A stretch of DNA of 64,000 nt from Rhizopus arrhizus (Eukaryota > Mucoromycota > Mucoromycetes > Mucorales > Rhizopodaceae), in contig JAKZZE010000024.1 of the NCBI GenBank assembly GCA_024220505.1, positions 620,001 to 684,000 of the forward strand. Reading direction: 5' to 3'. This document shows, one piece after another, positions 47,826 to 59,246 of the stretch (positions within the stretch are counted from its first letter, which is position 1; every line of letters starts with the position of its first letter). The position numbers and the translations under genes were made by a program. Below the pieces are notes generated by a model. That model made no database searches and was not told the DNA's origin. It worked only from the letters and a program-made list of their open reading frames with translations.

Positions 47826-50698
47826 ATGAATAACGAGAATCGACGAGCATATGCTTTAAATCCACATATACTGTCTAAACCTCAGGAACAAGTAAAACAA
47901 CTTGAACCTTTGAAAGTGAACCTTCCCACACGCGATTCAAATCGTAAGCTTTCCTCGACATCTAGAAAAGTTTTAAGACCAACAACCAATATTGATCGAA
48001 ATTTACAATCTGATCAGACAGGCAATTTACAACAAAAAAACACAACTGTAAATCCTCCAAGACGGAAAAAAAAAGAAAGTTCATCCAATTTGGTTAACGA
48101 TCGATTGGTACCTCAGATCATTAAAGATAAAAATCGTAAGGTCAAATACAATAAACATGAATGTGTTGGATTGGTAAATGAAAAAAAGAAAAAGCTTTTC
48201 TTTCATGAGGTCAAAAGTACTAATCAGTTTTCTAGGGTGGTTTTGCTAAAGTGTATAGAGTTACTAATGAAACAGGAAAAGAATATGCGGTTAAAGTGAT
48301 AGCGAAGGCATCCTTGTTGGATTCAAAGCGAAAAGAAAAGTTGATAGCAGAAATTAATATACATCGTTCATTGTGCCATGAGTATATTGTACAGTACCAA
48401 AGTTGCTTTGAAGATAAATATAACGTTTATATTATTCTCGAGTACTGTAAAAACGCGGTAAGTCTTTTTGCTGCTGTTGTTTCTATGTATTAATTACGTT
48501 CTTATAAAGACCTTAAATAACTTATTATCTCGAAGAAGAAAGCTTACAGAAGATGAAGTCCGTTATTTTATGGGCCAGATCTTATCTGCCGTAAGATATA
48601 TATCTGACAATAAGATTGTGCACAGAGATATTAAACTTGGAAATATATTTTTGGATGAAAATATGGATTGTAAGATTGGAGATTTTGGACTCTCTGCTCG
48701 TTTAATTGATAAATTTGATCGTAGAAAGTAAGAATACAAATCACAAACATAACTCACTCAACTGTATATTTTAGGACTACTTGTGGCACACCCCATTATA
48801 TTGCACCTGAGATTTTATTTGATGCAACTGGACATAATCACAGAGCCGATATGTGGTCTGCTGGAGTGCTGATGTATATCCTTTTGTTTGGAAAGCATCC
48901 TTTTCATCACGATGAGCGTAAAATACTGTACCAGTAAAAAATTCGTTTCTCTTAAAAAAGCATACAATTACCTTTTTGCTTACATTTCATTTAGGATTGT
49001 TAGACAAAATCAAGAAAGTAACACATTTAGTTTCCCAAGTGATGATGTTCATGTATCGAAAGATGCCAAAGACTTGATCTCTTCTTTATTGGTTAATGAT
49101 CCTGGTAAGCAAACTTATGCTTCCATACGCTTTGCTTGACTGACAAGATACTTATTGCAGATCTTCGTCTTACTGTCACACAGGCCCTGAATCATTCATT
49201 TTTTACAGCACACAAGATACCCGAACAGATGCCAAAAGAGGCACTTTACAAACAACCTTCTTACAATTGTTTATATCCAAGTGAATACAACAATACATCT
49301 TCACAATCCAAAGTCGCGGATTCTATAAGACAAGCAGGAGACGCCAATGAAAGTTATGTTGATCACAGCATAAAACCTCCCCTGGAATTGTTACATGGTG
49401 AGTGAATAAGACAAAAAAAGAAAGTTTGATGACTAATCTATATACACAGAGATCATATTAGATCATCGTACACATTTCCCTATTAAAATCAAAAAAGAAA
49501 TACCACAAACATTTCCATCCGTGACAACTATACCCGAGCCCAATATACCTAATTTGTCACTGAAAAGGTGCGAGGAACATAAAAAAGAAAAGATGACTAA
49601 CATTTAGCAGGAAATATAGTAAAACAGACGATGTATCACTTGAAACTAAACGAACGCAACCAACACGAATAGAAACAGATTTGAAGGAACAAAAATCCTC
49701 TGTATTGGATAGGAAGGCGGATCAAACTAGACCTTCAGAAACCAATCGAACAGAACAGGACATGAATAAAACAGCAAGATCCATTTCATACAATTATCAA
49801 AAATCGCCAGTGCCAAACAAAGAAATGACGAAAAGTATATCAGAAAACCAAATTAAAAAACCGATTATGGAAGAAATGGCAGAGAATTTGAAGATTATGC
49901 TGGAAAGAAAGCAAGAAAAACCAGTTCTTTGCGAAAAGGAAATAGAAGGGTACAGAGGACGAGGAAAACTTGGATGGGGAATTGGGAATGTGTTTATACA
50001 GAGTTGGCTGGACAGTTCAAAGAAATATGGTTTCTGTTATTGTTTGAGTGACAATACTTTAGGTGCTTTATATAATGACGGGTCTACTTTGACTACGCAT
50101 GATGAAAAGTAAGTTGAAAAGAAATGTGTTTTGATTGTGTGTTAAATAGTACAAAAGATATTTTTATTATATTCATCAAGAGAATACAAAAAATTATATT
50201 GAAGCCATGTATGCCTTTAATCAATTCCCGGCTTATTTAGAAAAGAAACGGTGGATATTGAAGCAATTCAAGTGTTATATGATAAATAAGTTGGCAGTGG
50301 AATACAATGCACCAAAAGCAATTTATCCAACAGGTACACATGTTATGAAATATGCTGTAGATAAAGAGGCTATTTCATTTAAGCTAAATAATGGCGTAGT
50401 ACAAGTATGTATACAAATAATACCAATCATCCGAATCTTTAATATGTTATAGTTCAACTTTTTCAATCATAAAAAGCTTGTAATGTACGAAGGAGGAAAG
50501 AAGTTGATTTATATTGACGAAAACAAAAATTTATCACATCATCATACAATTGATGCTCTTTATTCTGATCATCATGCCATCATTCAATGTTTAAAGAATG
50601 CCTATCATATTATCTATTCACAGAATGAATTACGACAAGAAGCTCTCCGAATAGAAAGATGGAAAAGATATGAAAAGCTTACTTTTATCTCTCAGTAA
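47826..50698 (+). CDS. CDC5: Polo-like kinase (PLK1/Cdc5 type)
   Basis: Ten exons (47826-48173, 48236-48457, 48510-48727, 48775-48933, 48995-49104, 49161-49397, 49450-49567, 49608-50108, 50158-50404, 50453-50698) give 801 residues. A basic 110-residue leader precedes the kinase domain: glycine loop VGLGGFAKVY, catalytic Lys136, HRDIKLGN with Asp230, DFGLSAR, and activation loop [13 protein letters not shown], where Thr264 matches the activating Thr of PLK1. A ~200-residue linker leads to two polo boxes ([20 protein letters not shown] ... and [20 protein letters not shown] ...), which bind phosphorylated docking sites. Polo kinases drive mitotic entry, spindle function, mitotic exit and cytokinesis. 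All splice sites are GT-AG and all kinase residues are present. It lies 191 bp after eS6 in the same direction. Confidence 0.95.
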
Positions 50699-51435
50699 AA
50701 TATGTAATGAACTGTTATTAATTACTTCTCCCTTTCCTTCTTTTGTGTTAAAGGTAGTATTGGTTTTATTTAGACCACGAATGTGTTCTTGATCTTATTA
50801 CTTGTCGGAATATGAAATTATATTTTTGTGCACAAATCGCCAAGACCCTTGATAGATTCTTGTGTGACTAGAGTTTTTAATATTAAAATGTCAAAGTATG
50901 CTTTAAAAGGAGGTAGAGATGGCATGATTTTATGAGACATACCACGCGTTTTTTCTTTTTTTTTTTCTTTTTTTTTTTTTTTAAACGAGTGCTATAAATA
51001 AACATCCGACTAAAATCTGTTTGTGTACAGAACAATAGATGGTGCAATCGTTCAATGTTATTGTGCATTTTGTGCAATGAACCGTGGAAAAAAAAAATTA
51101 TAATGTTCATACCAGTTTTGTAGTCTTGATTTTATTTAAAGAGTACATCATGAACAATACAGACTATGATGTATTTCATTTTATTAACTAATGCACAAGT
51201 ATTTAGTTACTTTATGCAGCGAAAATCAATTGATTTTGAAATTTAGCTCAAATAAAATGCACAGCATATTAAATGTTTACACAAATATTTTATTTTACTT
51301 TTTTACGTTAGAATGGAACTATGTCACTGACATCAGTATTTTTTTTTTTTTTTTTTTTTTTACATAGCTTCAACATCATTAAGTTTGTTCCGCTTGATTT
51401 CGCTTTTTACAATAGTAGCTTATCATTCCAGCTGA
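50699..51435. other. Intergenic, no gene recognised
   Basis: The 3' flank of the polo kinase gene, with T/A tracts near 50957-50982 and 51340-51361. Nothing else could be supported. Confidence 0.45.
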
Positions 51436-51439
51436 CCCT

Positions 51440-52170
51440 GTAAGTTTTAGTTTATTTAAAAGATCTTGCGATCAACCTGCTTTAATATTAATGGTACCAA
51501 GAGCAGATATTGCACCCAAATCGTTGTCGTTTTTGCTCTTGTTTGAGGCACTATCGCCTCTGCTCGAGCGTCTTTTTTGGATCACGCGTTGTTTCGTTTG
51601 AGATTAACACGAAAGGTTGATTCATCGATGAAAATACAGTTGTTGATGAAGTCCGTTGTCGTTGAGCCCCAGTAGATTGCCTACTCGTACCTTACTTGGA
51701 TCATTTCGGGTTTGTTTTTATGAGCATAATTTAAAAGTGAAGGTCTGTCGCCTGTGCGGATATTCTTTGGTCCCTTAGGTTGTATTTCATCATTAGGGCA
51801 TTCTTGATCCTTTTCCAACCAGTTGTACCCAGTGCGCCTAGGAATCCCCAGATGCTTTTCTGCCTTTTCAGCTGTCGAATTTTTTTTCATAAACGAGAAA
51901 AAAGAAATATTCTTTTTTGCTTATTACTGTTGTCCGCATATACCCCTCATTTAGCAGGATGAATGGGCTTGTCTGTCGATTCGTCTGGTCTTGCTGTATT
52001 GTTGATCTTTTTCTCGCTCTGATGGCTTTAAGGCCATATATTTGCCGTAATCGGTAACTGAGTCAAGCGGGTAGTTTTCTTTGTCAACATTCATGTCCTA
52101 TACATGACGTTCTAACTCGTCAATAGCATTTCCAAAATCATCATATACAAATGCTGTATTTTATAGCAAG
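51440..52170 (-). pseudogene. Degenerate Tc1/IS630-type transposase (DDE_3 group), copy 2
   Basis: Minus-strand fragments occur in transposase order: N-terminal YDDFGNAIDELERHV and DKENYPLDSVTDYGKYMALK, a helix-turn-helix piece (AEKAEKHLGIPRRTGYNWLE), then the catalytic-Asp strand IFIDESTFRVNLKR and AIVPQTRAKTTTI. The N-terminal block is clearly similar to that of the copy at 26765-27735, so both belong to one family. Frameshifts and stops show it is inactive. The span is approximate. Confidence 0.75.
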
Positions 52171-52821
52171 AATTATAAAAAGAAATATGCTAATTTATTT
52201 CAATAAAAGTGTACCAAAAGAGAATTTCCCCCATTTTTATGCCAATCGTTCTTTTTTTGGGGAAGTATGCCAAAGGTTTGTGAAAAAAAATGTATTTCAT
52301 AATCTTTTTGTCTGATTGTCTAATTCTTTCCTGGTAATTGTAATTTTGTACTAGTCGTAACTGCGCTCAAAATTTAGTAGTGCAATAATTAACGAATAGA
52401 ATAGCTTCCAGCTGACACCATTTAGGATATAAGCCAATAAATTAATTGTGTGACTCCATCTCAGAATACTGAAACCTTAAAAAATTACAGAGACCCTGAT
52501 GATTTCTTAAAAATAAGGTTCATTTTATATATAAAAAATACAAATTTGGAAATAGCATTGGATGACTATCATCAGCATCTTAATCAATACTTTTAACCCT
52601 TCTTCAAACTTCAAAATCCTTTGAATAAAAGACTTTTTACTTTACAGAAAGATCGGAGATCAATATAACTTGTTTAAAATAGTAAGATTCTGTAATAATT
52701 TTTCATTGGCAACAAATTGACATAAAAAGGCAAGCCAACTGTTTTTTTAAAGAATTTTTTTTTTTTATATTCTTTTTTTTAAAAAAAAAGTTTTACAAGC
52801 GCATCCGGGTCTCTGGCCACA
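52171..52821. other. Intergenic, upstream region of the amino-acid permease
   Basis: About 650 bp without a recognisable gene. It includes a T-rich to A-rich palindromic stretch around 52742-52790 just upstream of the permease promoter. Confidence 0.4.
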
Positions 52822-52829
52822 TATAAAAG
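52822..52829 (+). promoter_or_regulatory. TATA box of the amino-acid permease gene
   Basis: TATAAAAG lies 94 bases before the start codon, followed by a C/T-rich stretch and a second TATATAA-like sequence at 52855. A canonical TATA box suits a regulated transporter gene. Confidence 0.5.
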
Positions 52830-52915
52830 TTTCATTCCCTCCTTTCCCCTTTTTATATAAAAAAAGGAACACTTTCTTATTTAGCTTTAATCGATACAAC
52901 TCACACAATTGAAAA

Positions 52916-54547
52916 ATGGACAAAGAAAAAGTACAAGTTGATAACAGCGAAACAAAGACGATTGAACATGTCAGCACCAACCAGTCTGATGAATCAGGCA
53001 TTCAACAAGGACACTCCTTAAAACGTGGATTAAAAGCTCGTCATATCCAAATGATCGCTTTGGGTGGCACGATCGGTACAGGTCTACTGATGGCTTCTGG
53101 TAAAGCCATTGCCAAAGGTGGTCCTGGTGGTGCTATTCTTGGTTATGGTTTAGTCGGTATCTTGGTTTTTTGTGTCATGATGAGTTTGGGTGAAATGGCT
53201 GCCTATATTCCTGTTGCTGGTTCATTCTCTCATTTTGCTAGTCGTTTTGCTGACCCTTCCTTAGGGTTCTGTGTTGGCTGGGTTTACTGGGCCAATTGGG
53301 CTGTTGGTGTAGCTGTTGAATTAACCGGTGTTGCTATGATTATGGAATACTGGGTGAAAAGTGTCAACAGTGTCGTATGGAGTGTTATCTGTCTTGTTAT
53401 CCTCGTTGCCATCAATGTCTTTTCTGTTAAAGGCTATGGTGAAATTGAATACTGGATGGCTATGGTCAAGGTCTTGATTGTTATCATCTTCATCATTGTT
53501 GGTCTCTGTGTAGATACAGGTGCTGCTGGTGGTGTTTATTATGGCGTTTCAAACTTTCACTTACCCGGTGGTCCCTTCCCTTATGGCTTCCTTGGTGTAT
53601 TTAATGTGTTTATCACTGCCGCTTTTTCTTTCAATGGTGTTGAAATTGTTGGTATTACTGCTGGTGAATCCGCAAACCCTCATAAAACTGTTCCTTCTGC
53701 TGTCAAGCAGGTGTTTGTTCGTATCGTCTTGTTTTACGTGTTATCTATGCTTATTATCGGCCTCATCATTCCTTACACAGATTCAAGACTTTTGGATGGT
53801 AGCTCAAGCAATGTTTCCGTATCTCCATTCACTCTTGTTTTCGAAAAGGCTGGTGCCATGTGGGCTGCTGACATGATGAATGCCATCATCTTGTTAACCA
53901 TGATTTCTGCTGGTAACTCTGGTGTTTACTCTTCTTCTCGTACACTTCTCTCTTTAGCAGAGAATGGGTATGCACCAAAGTTCTTTACGCGTGTTAACCG
54001 CTTTGGAATTCCCATTTGGTCTGTTTTAGCTACTTGTTTTGTTGGTTGTCTTGCCTTCTTGACTTCTTTTATCGGATCTGGTGTTGTCTTTAACTGGTTA
54101 ACTTGTTTGACTTCACTTGCCGGTTTGATCACTTGGGTTTCCATCTCAATCACTCATCTTCGTTTCCGTCAAGGTTACATAGCTCAAGGTCGCTCGTTGG
54201 ATGCTCTTCCTTACGTTGCTCCCTTGTTCCCATTCTGTGATATTCTTGTGATCGTCATTGGTACCATCATCATCTTTGGTCAAGGTTACTCTACTTTTAT
54301 AGCTCCTATCACAGCCTCTAATGTCATTTCAAGTTATATTGGTCTGATTCTCGCTGTCGTTCTCTATGTTGGGCATAAAGCTTGGAAACGTCCTGCATTT
54401 ATTAAAAACTCAGAAATGGACTTTGAAACAGGTACCATCCAAAAGACTGTGATTGATATTCGCGGTGATGAAGGACTAGATGAAAACGGCAAGCCCCTTT
54501 CTAGATGGAAACGTATTTGGAATAAAATCTTGGATGCCATCGCTTAA
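52916..54547 (+). CDS. Amino-acid permease (yeast AAT/YAT family)
   Basis: A single exon encodes 543 residues. A ~40-residue polar N-terminus ends in GLKARHIQMIALGGTIGTGL, the family signature at the start of helix 1. Twelve membrane helices follow, with conserved MMSLGEMAAYIPVAGSFSHF, SFNGVEIVGITAGESANPHK and MISAGNSGVYSSSRTLLSLA. The C-terminus is cytosolic and charged. These plasma-membrane permeases import amino acids with protons; substrate range cannot be deduced. The coding region has a fairly strong codon bias, suggesting good expression. Length and motifs are standard and no introns are needed. Confidence 0.93.
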   Translation: MDKEKVQVDNSETKTIEHVSTNQSDESGIQQGHSLKRGLKARHIQMIALGGTIGTGLLMASGKAIAKGGPGGAILGYGLVGILVFCVMMSLGEMAAYIPVAGSFSHFASRFADPSLGFCVGWVYWANWAVGVAVELTGVAMIMEYWVKSVNSVVWSVICLVILVAINVFSVKGYGEIEYWMAMVKVLIVIIFIIVGLCVDTGAAGGVYYGVSNFHLPGGPFPYGFLGVFNVFITAAFSFNGVEIVGITAGESANPHKTVPSAVKQVFVRIVLFYVLSMLIIGLIIPYTDSRLLDGSSSNVSVSPFTLVFEKAGAMWAADMMNAIILLTMISAGNSGVYSSSRTLLSLAENGYAPKFFTRVNRFGIPIWSVLATCFVGCLAFLTSFIGSGVVFNWLTCLTSLAGLITWVSISITHLRFRQGYIAQGRSLDALPYVAPLFPFCDILVIVIGTIIIFGQGYSTFIAPITASNVISSYIGLILAVVLYVGHKAWKRPAFIKNSEMDFETGTIQKTVIDIRGDEGLDENGKPLSRWKRIWNKILDAIA

Positions 54548-54639
54548 ATATTTTGTATATAATGTTCTCAACAACATGACGTTTAATGTATATAGTGTTA
54601 TCTTATTTTCATTCAAAAATTATACATTTTAATAAAAAA
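54548..54639. other. 3' flank of the permease gene
   Basis: A short AT-rich spacer between the permease stop codon and the LINE relic, containing TTTTAATAAAAA-type sequence. Confidence 0.3.
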
Positions 54640-56395
54640 AAAAGCATAAAATACCTTTCAACAGGATATTCATAAAAAGAGCCTCTTTCATTTACAAACA
54701 AAATGTATTCATAATTGCGTAAATTTGAAAATAAACACACTAAAAAGCAAGAGACGTTAAGTTTTTTTTTGGTAAATAAATATCCATGAGTTCTGTATGA
54801 GAGGATACAGTCGATCCGGGTGTAGAGTCTTGTAAACAGTTTATGGTTCGGACATGGCGAATCCGCTTGAGATAGTATGTGGATTTCTTTACGTGTTCTT
54901 TCCAACGTACTCCCGCCTTTGATGCTGCAATATCCACCAACTCTTGTTGAAGAGGTTCAATTTGTTGGCCCATAATAGAAAGACACTGTAGCTGGATGGC
55001 TATCGGTGGTTGGCTTCGTAGTAAAACATTGTGCGTGCGTTGTAAGACCTTGGTTGATTTTTTATTCCAATTAGTGTAATCAATGGCATAGCGTTAAGTA
55101 AACAGTCGTATCTCGTATTTGACGTAGTCCTATTGTTCTTGTGTGGATAACCTGATTAGGCAAAGAAAATACGATACACGTAAGTCGCTGCTTTAGTTGA
55201 ACGCAATACACTTTCTGTTGAGCCAAAATGGGATTGGCATGTCAGAGACCGAACCCAGTGGGAGTTCAACCAAGGTTAATCGAAAGAGAGCAATTAACGA
55301 TCAGCTCATGAGGAGTATAATCGATGTATGCCGATAGACCTAAGCATTGGGCGCATTTGATTACTAATGAAAATGTAATCAATTTTAGAGTAGATCTCAT
55401 CATTGCGTCTAAAAGTTGGGATATTACTATTGTCTCCACTATGTATTACATTATAAAAGGATCCTTCTAAATATGATACCCATCTTAGGGATGTTTGAGT
55501 CGACAGGTAAGGTCAATGATAAGGATAATTAAAGTCACCAAGGATAATGATTCGAAGTGGGTCAATGTCCGATACAGAAGTGAGAGCATCTAACACAGAA
55601 TAAAAAAAACCCCTCTTCTGTTCTTAATTGTAGAAGCTGGAGGATAAACCACTAGTACGTGGAAAGAAGCATAAAAGTTTTGTGAATGACTGATTTTGGA
55701 AAGAACAATGCGTGGGTTTAACGGAATCAGGTTGTCTGACAGTTGATGGCTGGAAGAAAATGAAAGCAAGCCACAATGGCGAGTCCATAGGGGCTTAGGT
55801 GTTTGAAATTGTACATCGATGAAGTTTACATGGTCTGTGATGGTGTGAGTTTCTTGAAAGGCCATTATGTTGAAATTTAGAGAGCATAGATAATGAATAA
55901 ATGCATGAAGGCCTTCATCCAATTCATACCAAGGAATATGATGAGAAAGGAGAAAAAATCTGCCATCATCTTTAGGGACGCTCAAGATAGCATAACCCGT
56001 ACCCATATTGGTGCCGGTGTTTGATTCTCGTAAGATTCTCAAATCAAGAACAGAGCCATAAGGTTGCAACCTCATTTTCAATTATTCCTTAAGAATGTGC
56101 TCTTCAAAAAAGGGAAAATTAGATAGCCAAATTCGAACTAAAGGAACAGTTGAATCTAAAGCTCGATAAGGTAAATGCCTAAATGTGTCATTTTCAATGT
56201 GATCGATGGCAGGATTTAGTGGATCAAAGTTGATTTCAGCGATCTTTCGACTATCTTTTTTGGTAGTTGCAGCTGCGATTCTTGATGGAAATTGTTTCGC
56301 GATTGACATGAGCTGCAGAGGCGATTCAGATCTACTGGTCATGTCCAGAAGAACATTACCTGGAGAACGTCCTGCTCTCTATACTTTGGAATAAA
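54640..56395 (-). mobile_element. Degenerate 5' half of a LINE: RRM-like and endonuclease region
   Basis: On the minus strand a frame from about 56340 reads VRIWLSNFPFFEEHILKE, is broken once, and continues with MRLQPYGSVLDLRILRESNT and GTGYAILSV, resembling an RNA-recognition fold. Next comes an endonuclease/exonuclease/phosphatase-type domain (FNIMAFQETHT near 55865, then LRIIILGDFNYPYH near 55520), interrupted by stops. The region down to 54640 is linker between endonuclease and RT. No reverse transcriptase follows, so the 3' half is missing, the opposite of normal 5' truncation. Assignment to the same family as the other LINEs is likely but not shown, as they do not overlap in sequence. 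Confidence 0.7.
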
Positions 56396-56743
56396 TAAAT
56401 TAATCTTGTTTACTGTTGTGAATGCTGTGTTCTGAAGTAGCATGCATGAACAATGTTCGCTTCCTGGCCACTACTTGGGACCAAAGCATATTTTTCAATT
56501 TAGTAGGGGGCTCTGCGTAACTGCGTTAACTGACTGGTGAAATATTTTGTCGGGAGTAACCTCACATTTTCATTTTTTTATTTATTTTATTTCTACATTA
56601 AAAACCCGTCACTATCTATAGAAACGTTGTGCACTTCTTTTCTTTCTTAATTTAGTGTTTGTGTGTTTTGTTTGAAAAAAAATTGAGTAACTTTTCTTTT
56701 TTTTTATTCATCTTTTTTTTTCAACAATTAATAATTGTAAGCA

Positions 56744-57504
56744 ATGCAAACTATTAAATGTGTTGTTGTAGGTGATGGTGCGGTCGGTAAAGTAAGTTAT
56801 TGAAACGATTAAACCAAGTTATTTATATATAACAATTAACACGTTATGTTATGTAGACATGTCTATTAATTTCGTATACAACCAACAAATTCCCCTCTGA
56901 ATATGTCCCCACTGTAAATTGCTATTAAATAGAAAGGAAATAGATAGCTTGACTCATTATTTAATTTAGGTTTTTGATAACTATGCTGTAACTGTCATGA
57001 TTGGAGAAGAACCTTACACGTTAGGTTTATTTGATACTGCAGGTTACCTATAGCTTTTTTTTTTTTTGATAAGAGAGGAAGCTTAATTATTTTATCTTGA
57101 ATATAGGCCAAGAAGATTATGATCGTCTTCGTCCTCTTTCTTATCCTCAAACCGACGTATTTCTTGTTTGCTTTTCAGTCACTTCACCTGCTTCTTTTGA
57201 AAATGTAAAAGAAAAATGGTTTCCCGAAGTACACCACCATTGTCCCGGTGTTCCTTGTTTAATTGTCGGAACACAAGTCGATTTACGTCAGGATCCTGCT
57301 GTATTAGAAAAACTGAATAGACAAAAGCAAAGACCTATACCTTTTGAAGCTGGTGAAAGATTAGCTCGTGAACTAGGTGCAGTTAAATACGTTGAATGTT
57401 CAGCATTAACACAAAAAGGTTTAAAAAATGTATTTGATGAAGCTATTGTGGCTGCATTAGAACCTCCTGTCAAGAAGAAGTCAAAGAAATGTACTATTTT
57501 ATAA
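56744..57504 (+). CDS. CDC42: Rho-family GTPase CDC42
   Basis: Four exons (56744-56791, 56857-56913, 56970-57042, 57107-57504) give 191 residues. The N-terminal half is essentially the universal CDC42 sequence: P-loop GDGAVGKT, switch I YVPTVFDNYAV, switch [22 protein letters not shown], then VGTQVDLR and [18 protein letters not shown]. It ends in a polybasic run and the CaaX box CTIL, which favours geranylgeranylation. CDC42 controls actin polarity, hyphal tip growth and branching from the plasma membrane. The sequence [16 protein letters not shown] and the extra-basic tail are lineage variants. Intron positions fall between the nucleotide-binding motifs. Rac1 is excluded by the CDC42-specific switch and insert residues. 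Confidence 0.97.
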
Positions 57505-59246
57505 AAAACTAGATGAAAGTCTTTCTCCTTCAATGGAGTATAATTAAATTGTGCTATTGACTTATAAATTGGGCTATAAACAAGAGAGAATAAACCCCTT
57601 CGCTTTAAACAACTTTTTATTCTTTAATCTAATAAGTTGTGAATGCCTTTTAGCATCTCGTCATTATTAGAACCATAACAAGAGATGTTCACGCTGGAGA
57701 CCAATTGCATCTGCCTTATTATACTTGTAATATATATATATATATATACATATATGCCTCACTCTAAATATTTAAAGACAATTAAACATGAAGCCAGATA
57801 GTCATTATTACGAATAAGCAGCCATCCCTCCTCCCTTTTTTTTTAAAAAAAAATGAAACAATGAAGACAATTTAATTTGTTAGAGGAGAGAAAATGAATA
57901 TTCTTTAATGTGTATTTATTATCTTTCAAATTGGAAGCGAAATAGTTAAGAGAAGGCAATTGATGCAAAAGCACTGCCTTAATGAAGTTGAGAAGGACAG
58001 AGTTTTAATACACGGACAAGATAACTGACAGCAAAGGAGCATCGTAAAGCTTCGTTAAAGGCCAGCTGCACTGTCAAAGAGTTGATGTGATATGGGTACC
58101 CATAGATCGTTTAGGCTTTCTGTCTATAAACAATGCTCGCTATTCAACATATCTAGGACTCTTCTTGTTTATATGTGATGCAGTGTATAAATAAATCACA
58201 ACCATATTTTATAGTGATTTAGAAGTCATTTCAATGTTATTATCATGTATACAAAGGAAAGGACATAAAGATGACTGTGAGCCTGAGAATGATCTATTTC
58301 TGCATAGTTTTTCTATTTACACATAGCATGTTATCATAGCTTTTGAAAATTTATAGCACTGTTTGTAAGCATATAGGGTAGAAATAATAATCATACAATT
58401 TTGACGTATCTAATAACTTATAAAAGACCATGCACTCCAATATACATCATATTGTGTACATTTTTCTTCCAAACTGGGATCATCTAACAGACAGTACGCA
58501 CTCACACCAAAAACAAAGAATAAAAAGCAAACCAAGAAGATACAAACAAAACATGATAGAAATTAGTACGATTTGTTTTCTCTCATAAGTTAACCCTATT
58601 GTTTTTTGTATTAAGTCAAAGTATACAGTCAGCCAAAAATGAAATTGAGCATCCATAAGAATGCATACTGAACATAAAATTGCCTCAAAGTCAGTGTATT
58701 TAGAGGTGACATTGAAATAAGAGAACCGAATACTGGTGCTAATTTCCTTGCATTATATACTAAAACAAAATATGTGATAATGACTATTAAAATAAGTATC
58801 ATCTTATATATTGCAGCAACTAAAAAAGGTAACGTACAAATTATGAACTTACTTACAGCTCATGCAATTAGTTATCAATAGAGAACGTTTAAATTTGCAT
58901 TATAAAACTTCAAGCATGAAGAAAAAGAATAGCAAAATGTTATAAAGAAAATACAATCATATTAAAGAATTTAACTAAAGCTTGTTTTGTGGGCAGGCCT
59001 TGAATATAAATCAAGTTAGGTGATATTAAAGTATTTAATAGCTCATTGACTGTAGAAATTTATAGTCAGTACACTACGCTTGATAAAATCGTGCATCAGC
59101 ACAACCCCCTCCTTATCCCGCAATTAAATAAATTTGATTGGCGTAAATTTCAAGGAAAAAAAACTGTATTGGTAATGGTGGCTTTTAAACAGCCATTGGT
59201 TTATTTTTAAACTTTTTCCCTTTTCTCTTTTTTTATTAAAAAAAAA
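57505..59246. other. Intergenic with (TA)9 microsatellite
   Basis: About 1.7 kb between CDC42 and the SR gene. A polyadenylation-like AATAAA is at 57590 and a (TA)9 repeat at 57731-57748. No gene is recognised on either strand. Confidence 0.45.

Noticed and set aside
44637..57504. A functional cluster of RhoGAP, polo kinase and CDC42
   Set aside because: They are separated by ribosomal-protein, permease and transposon sequences. Housekeeping genes scattered by chance explain the proximity better.
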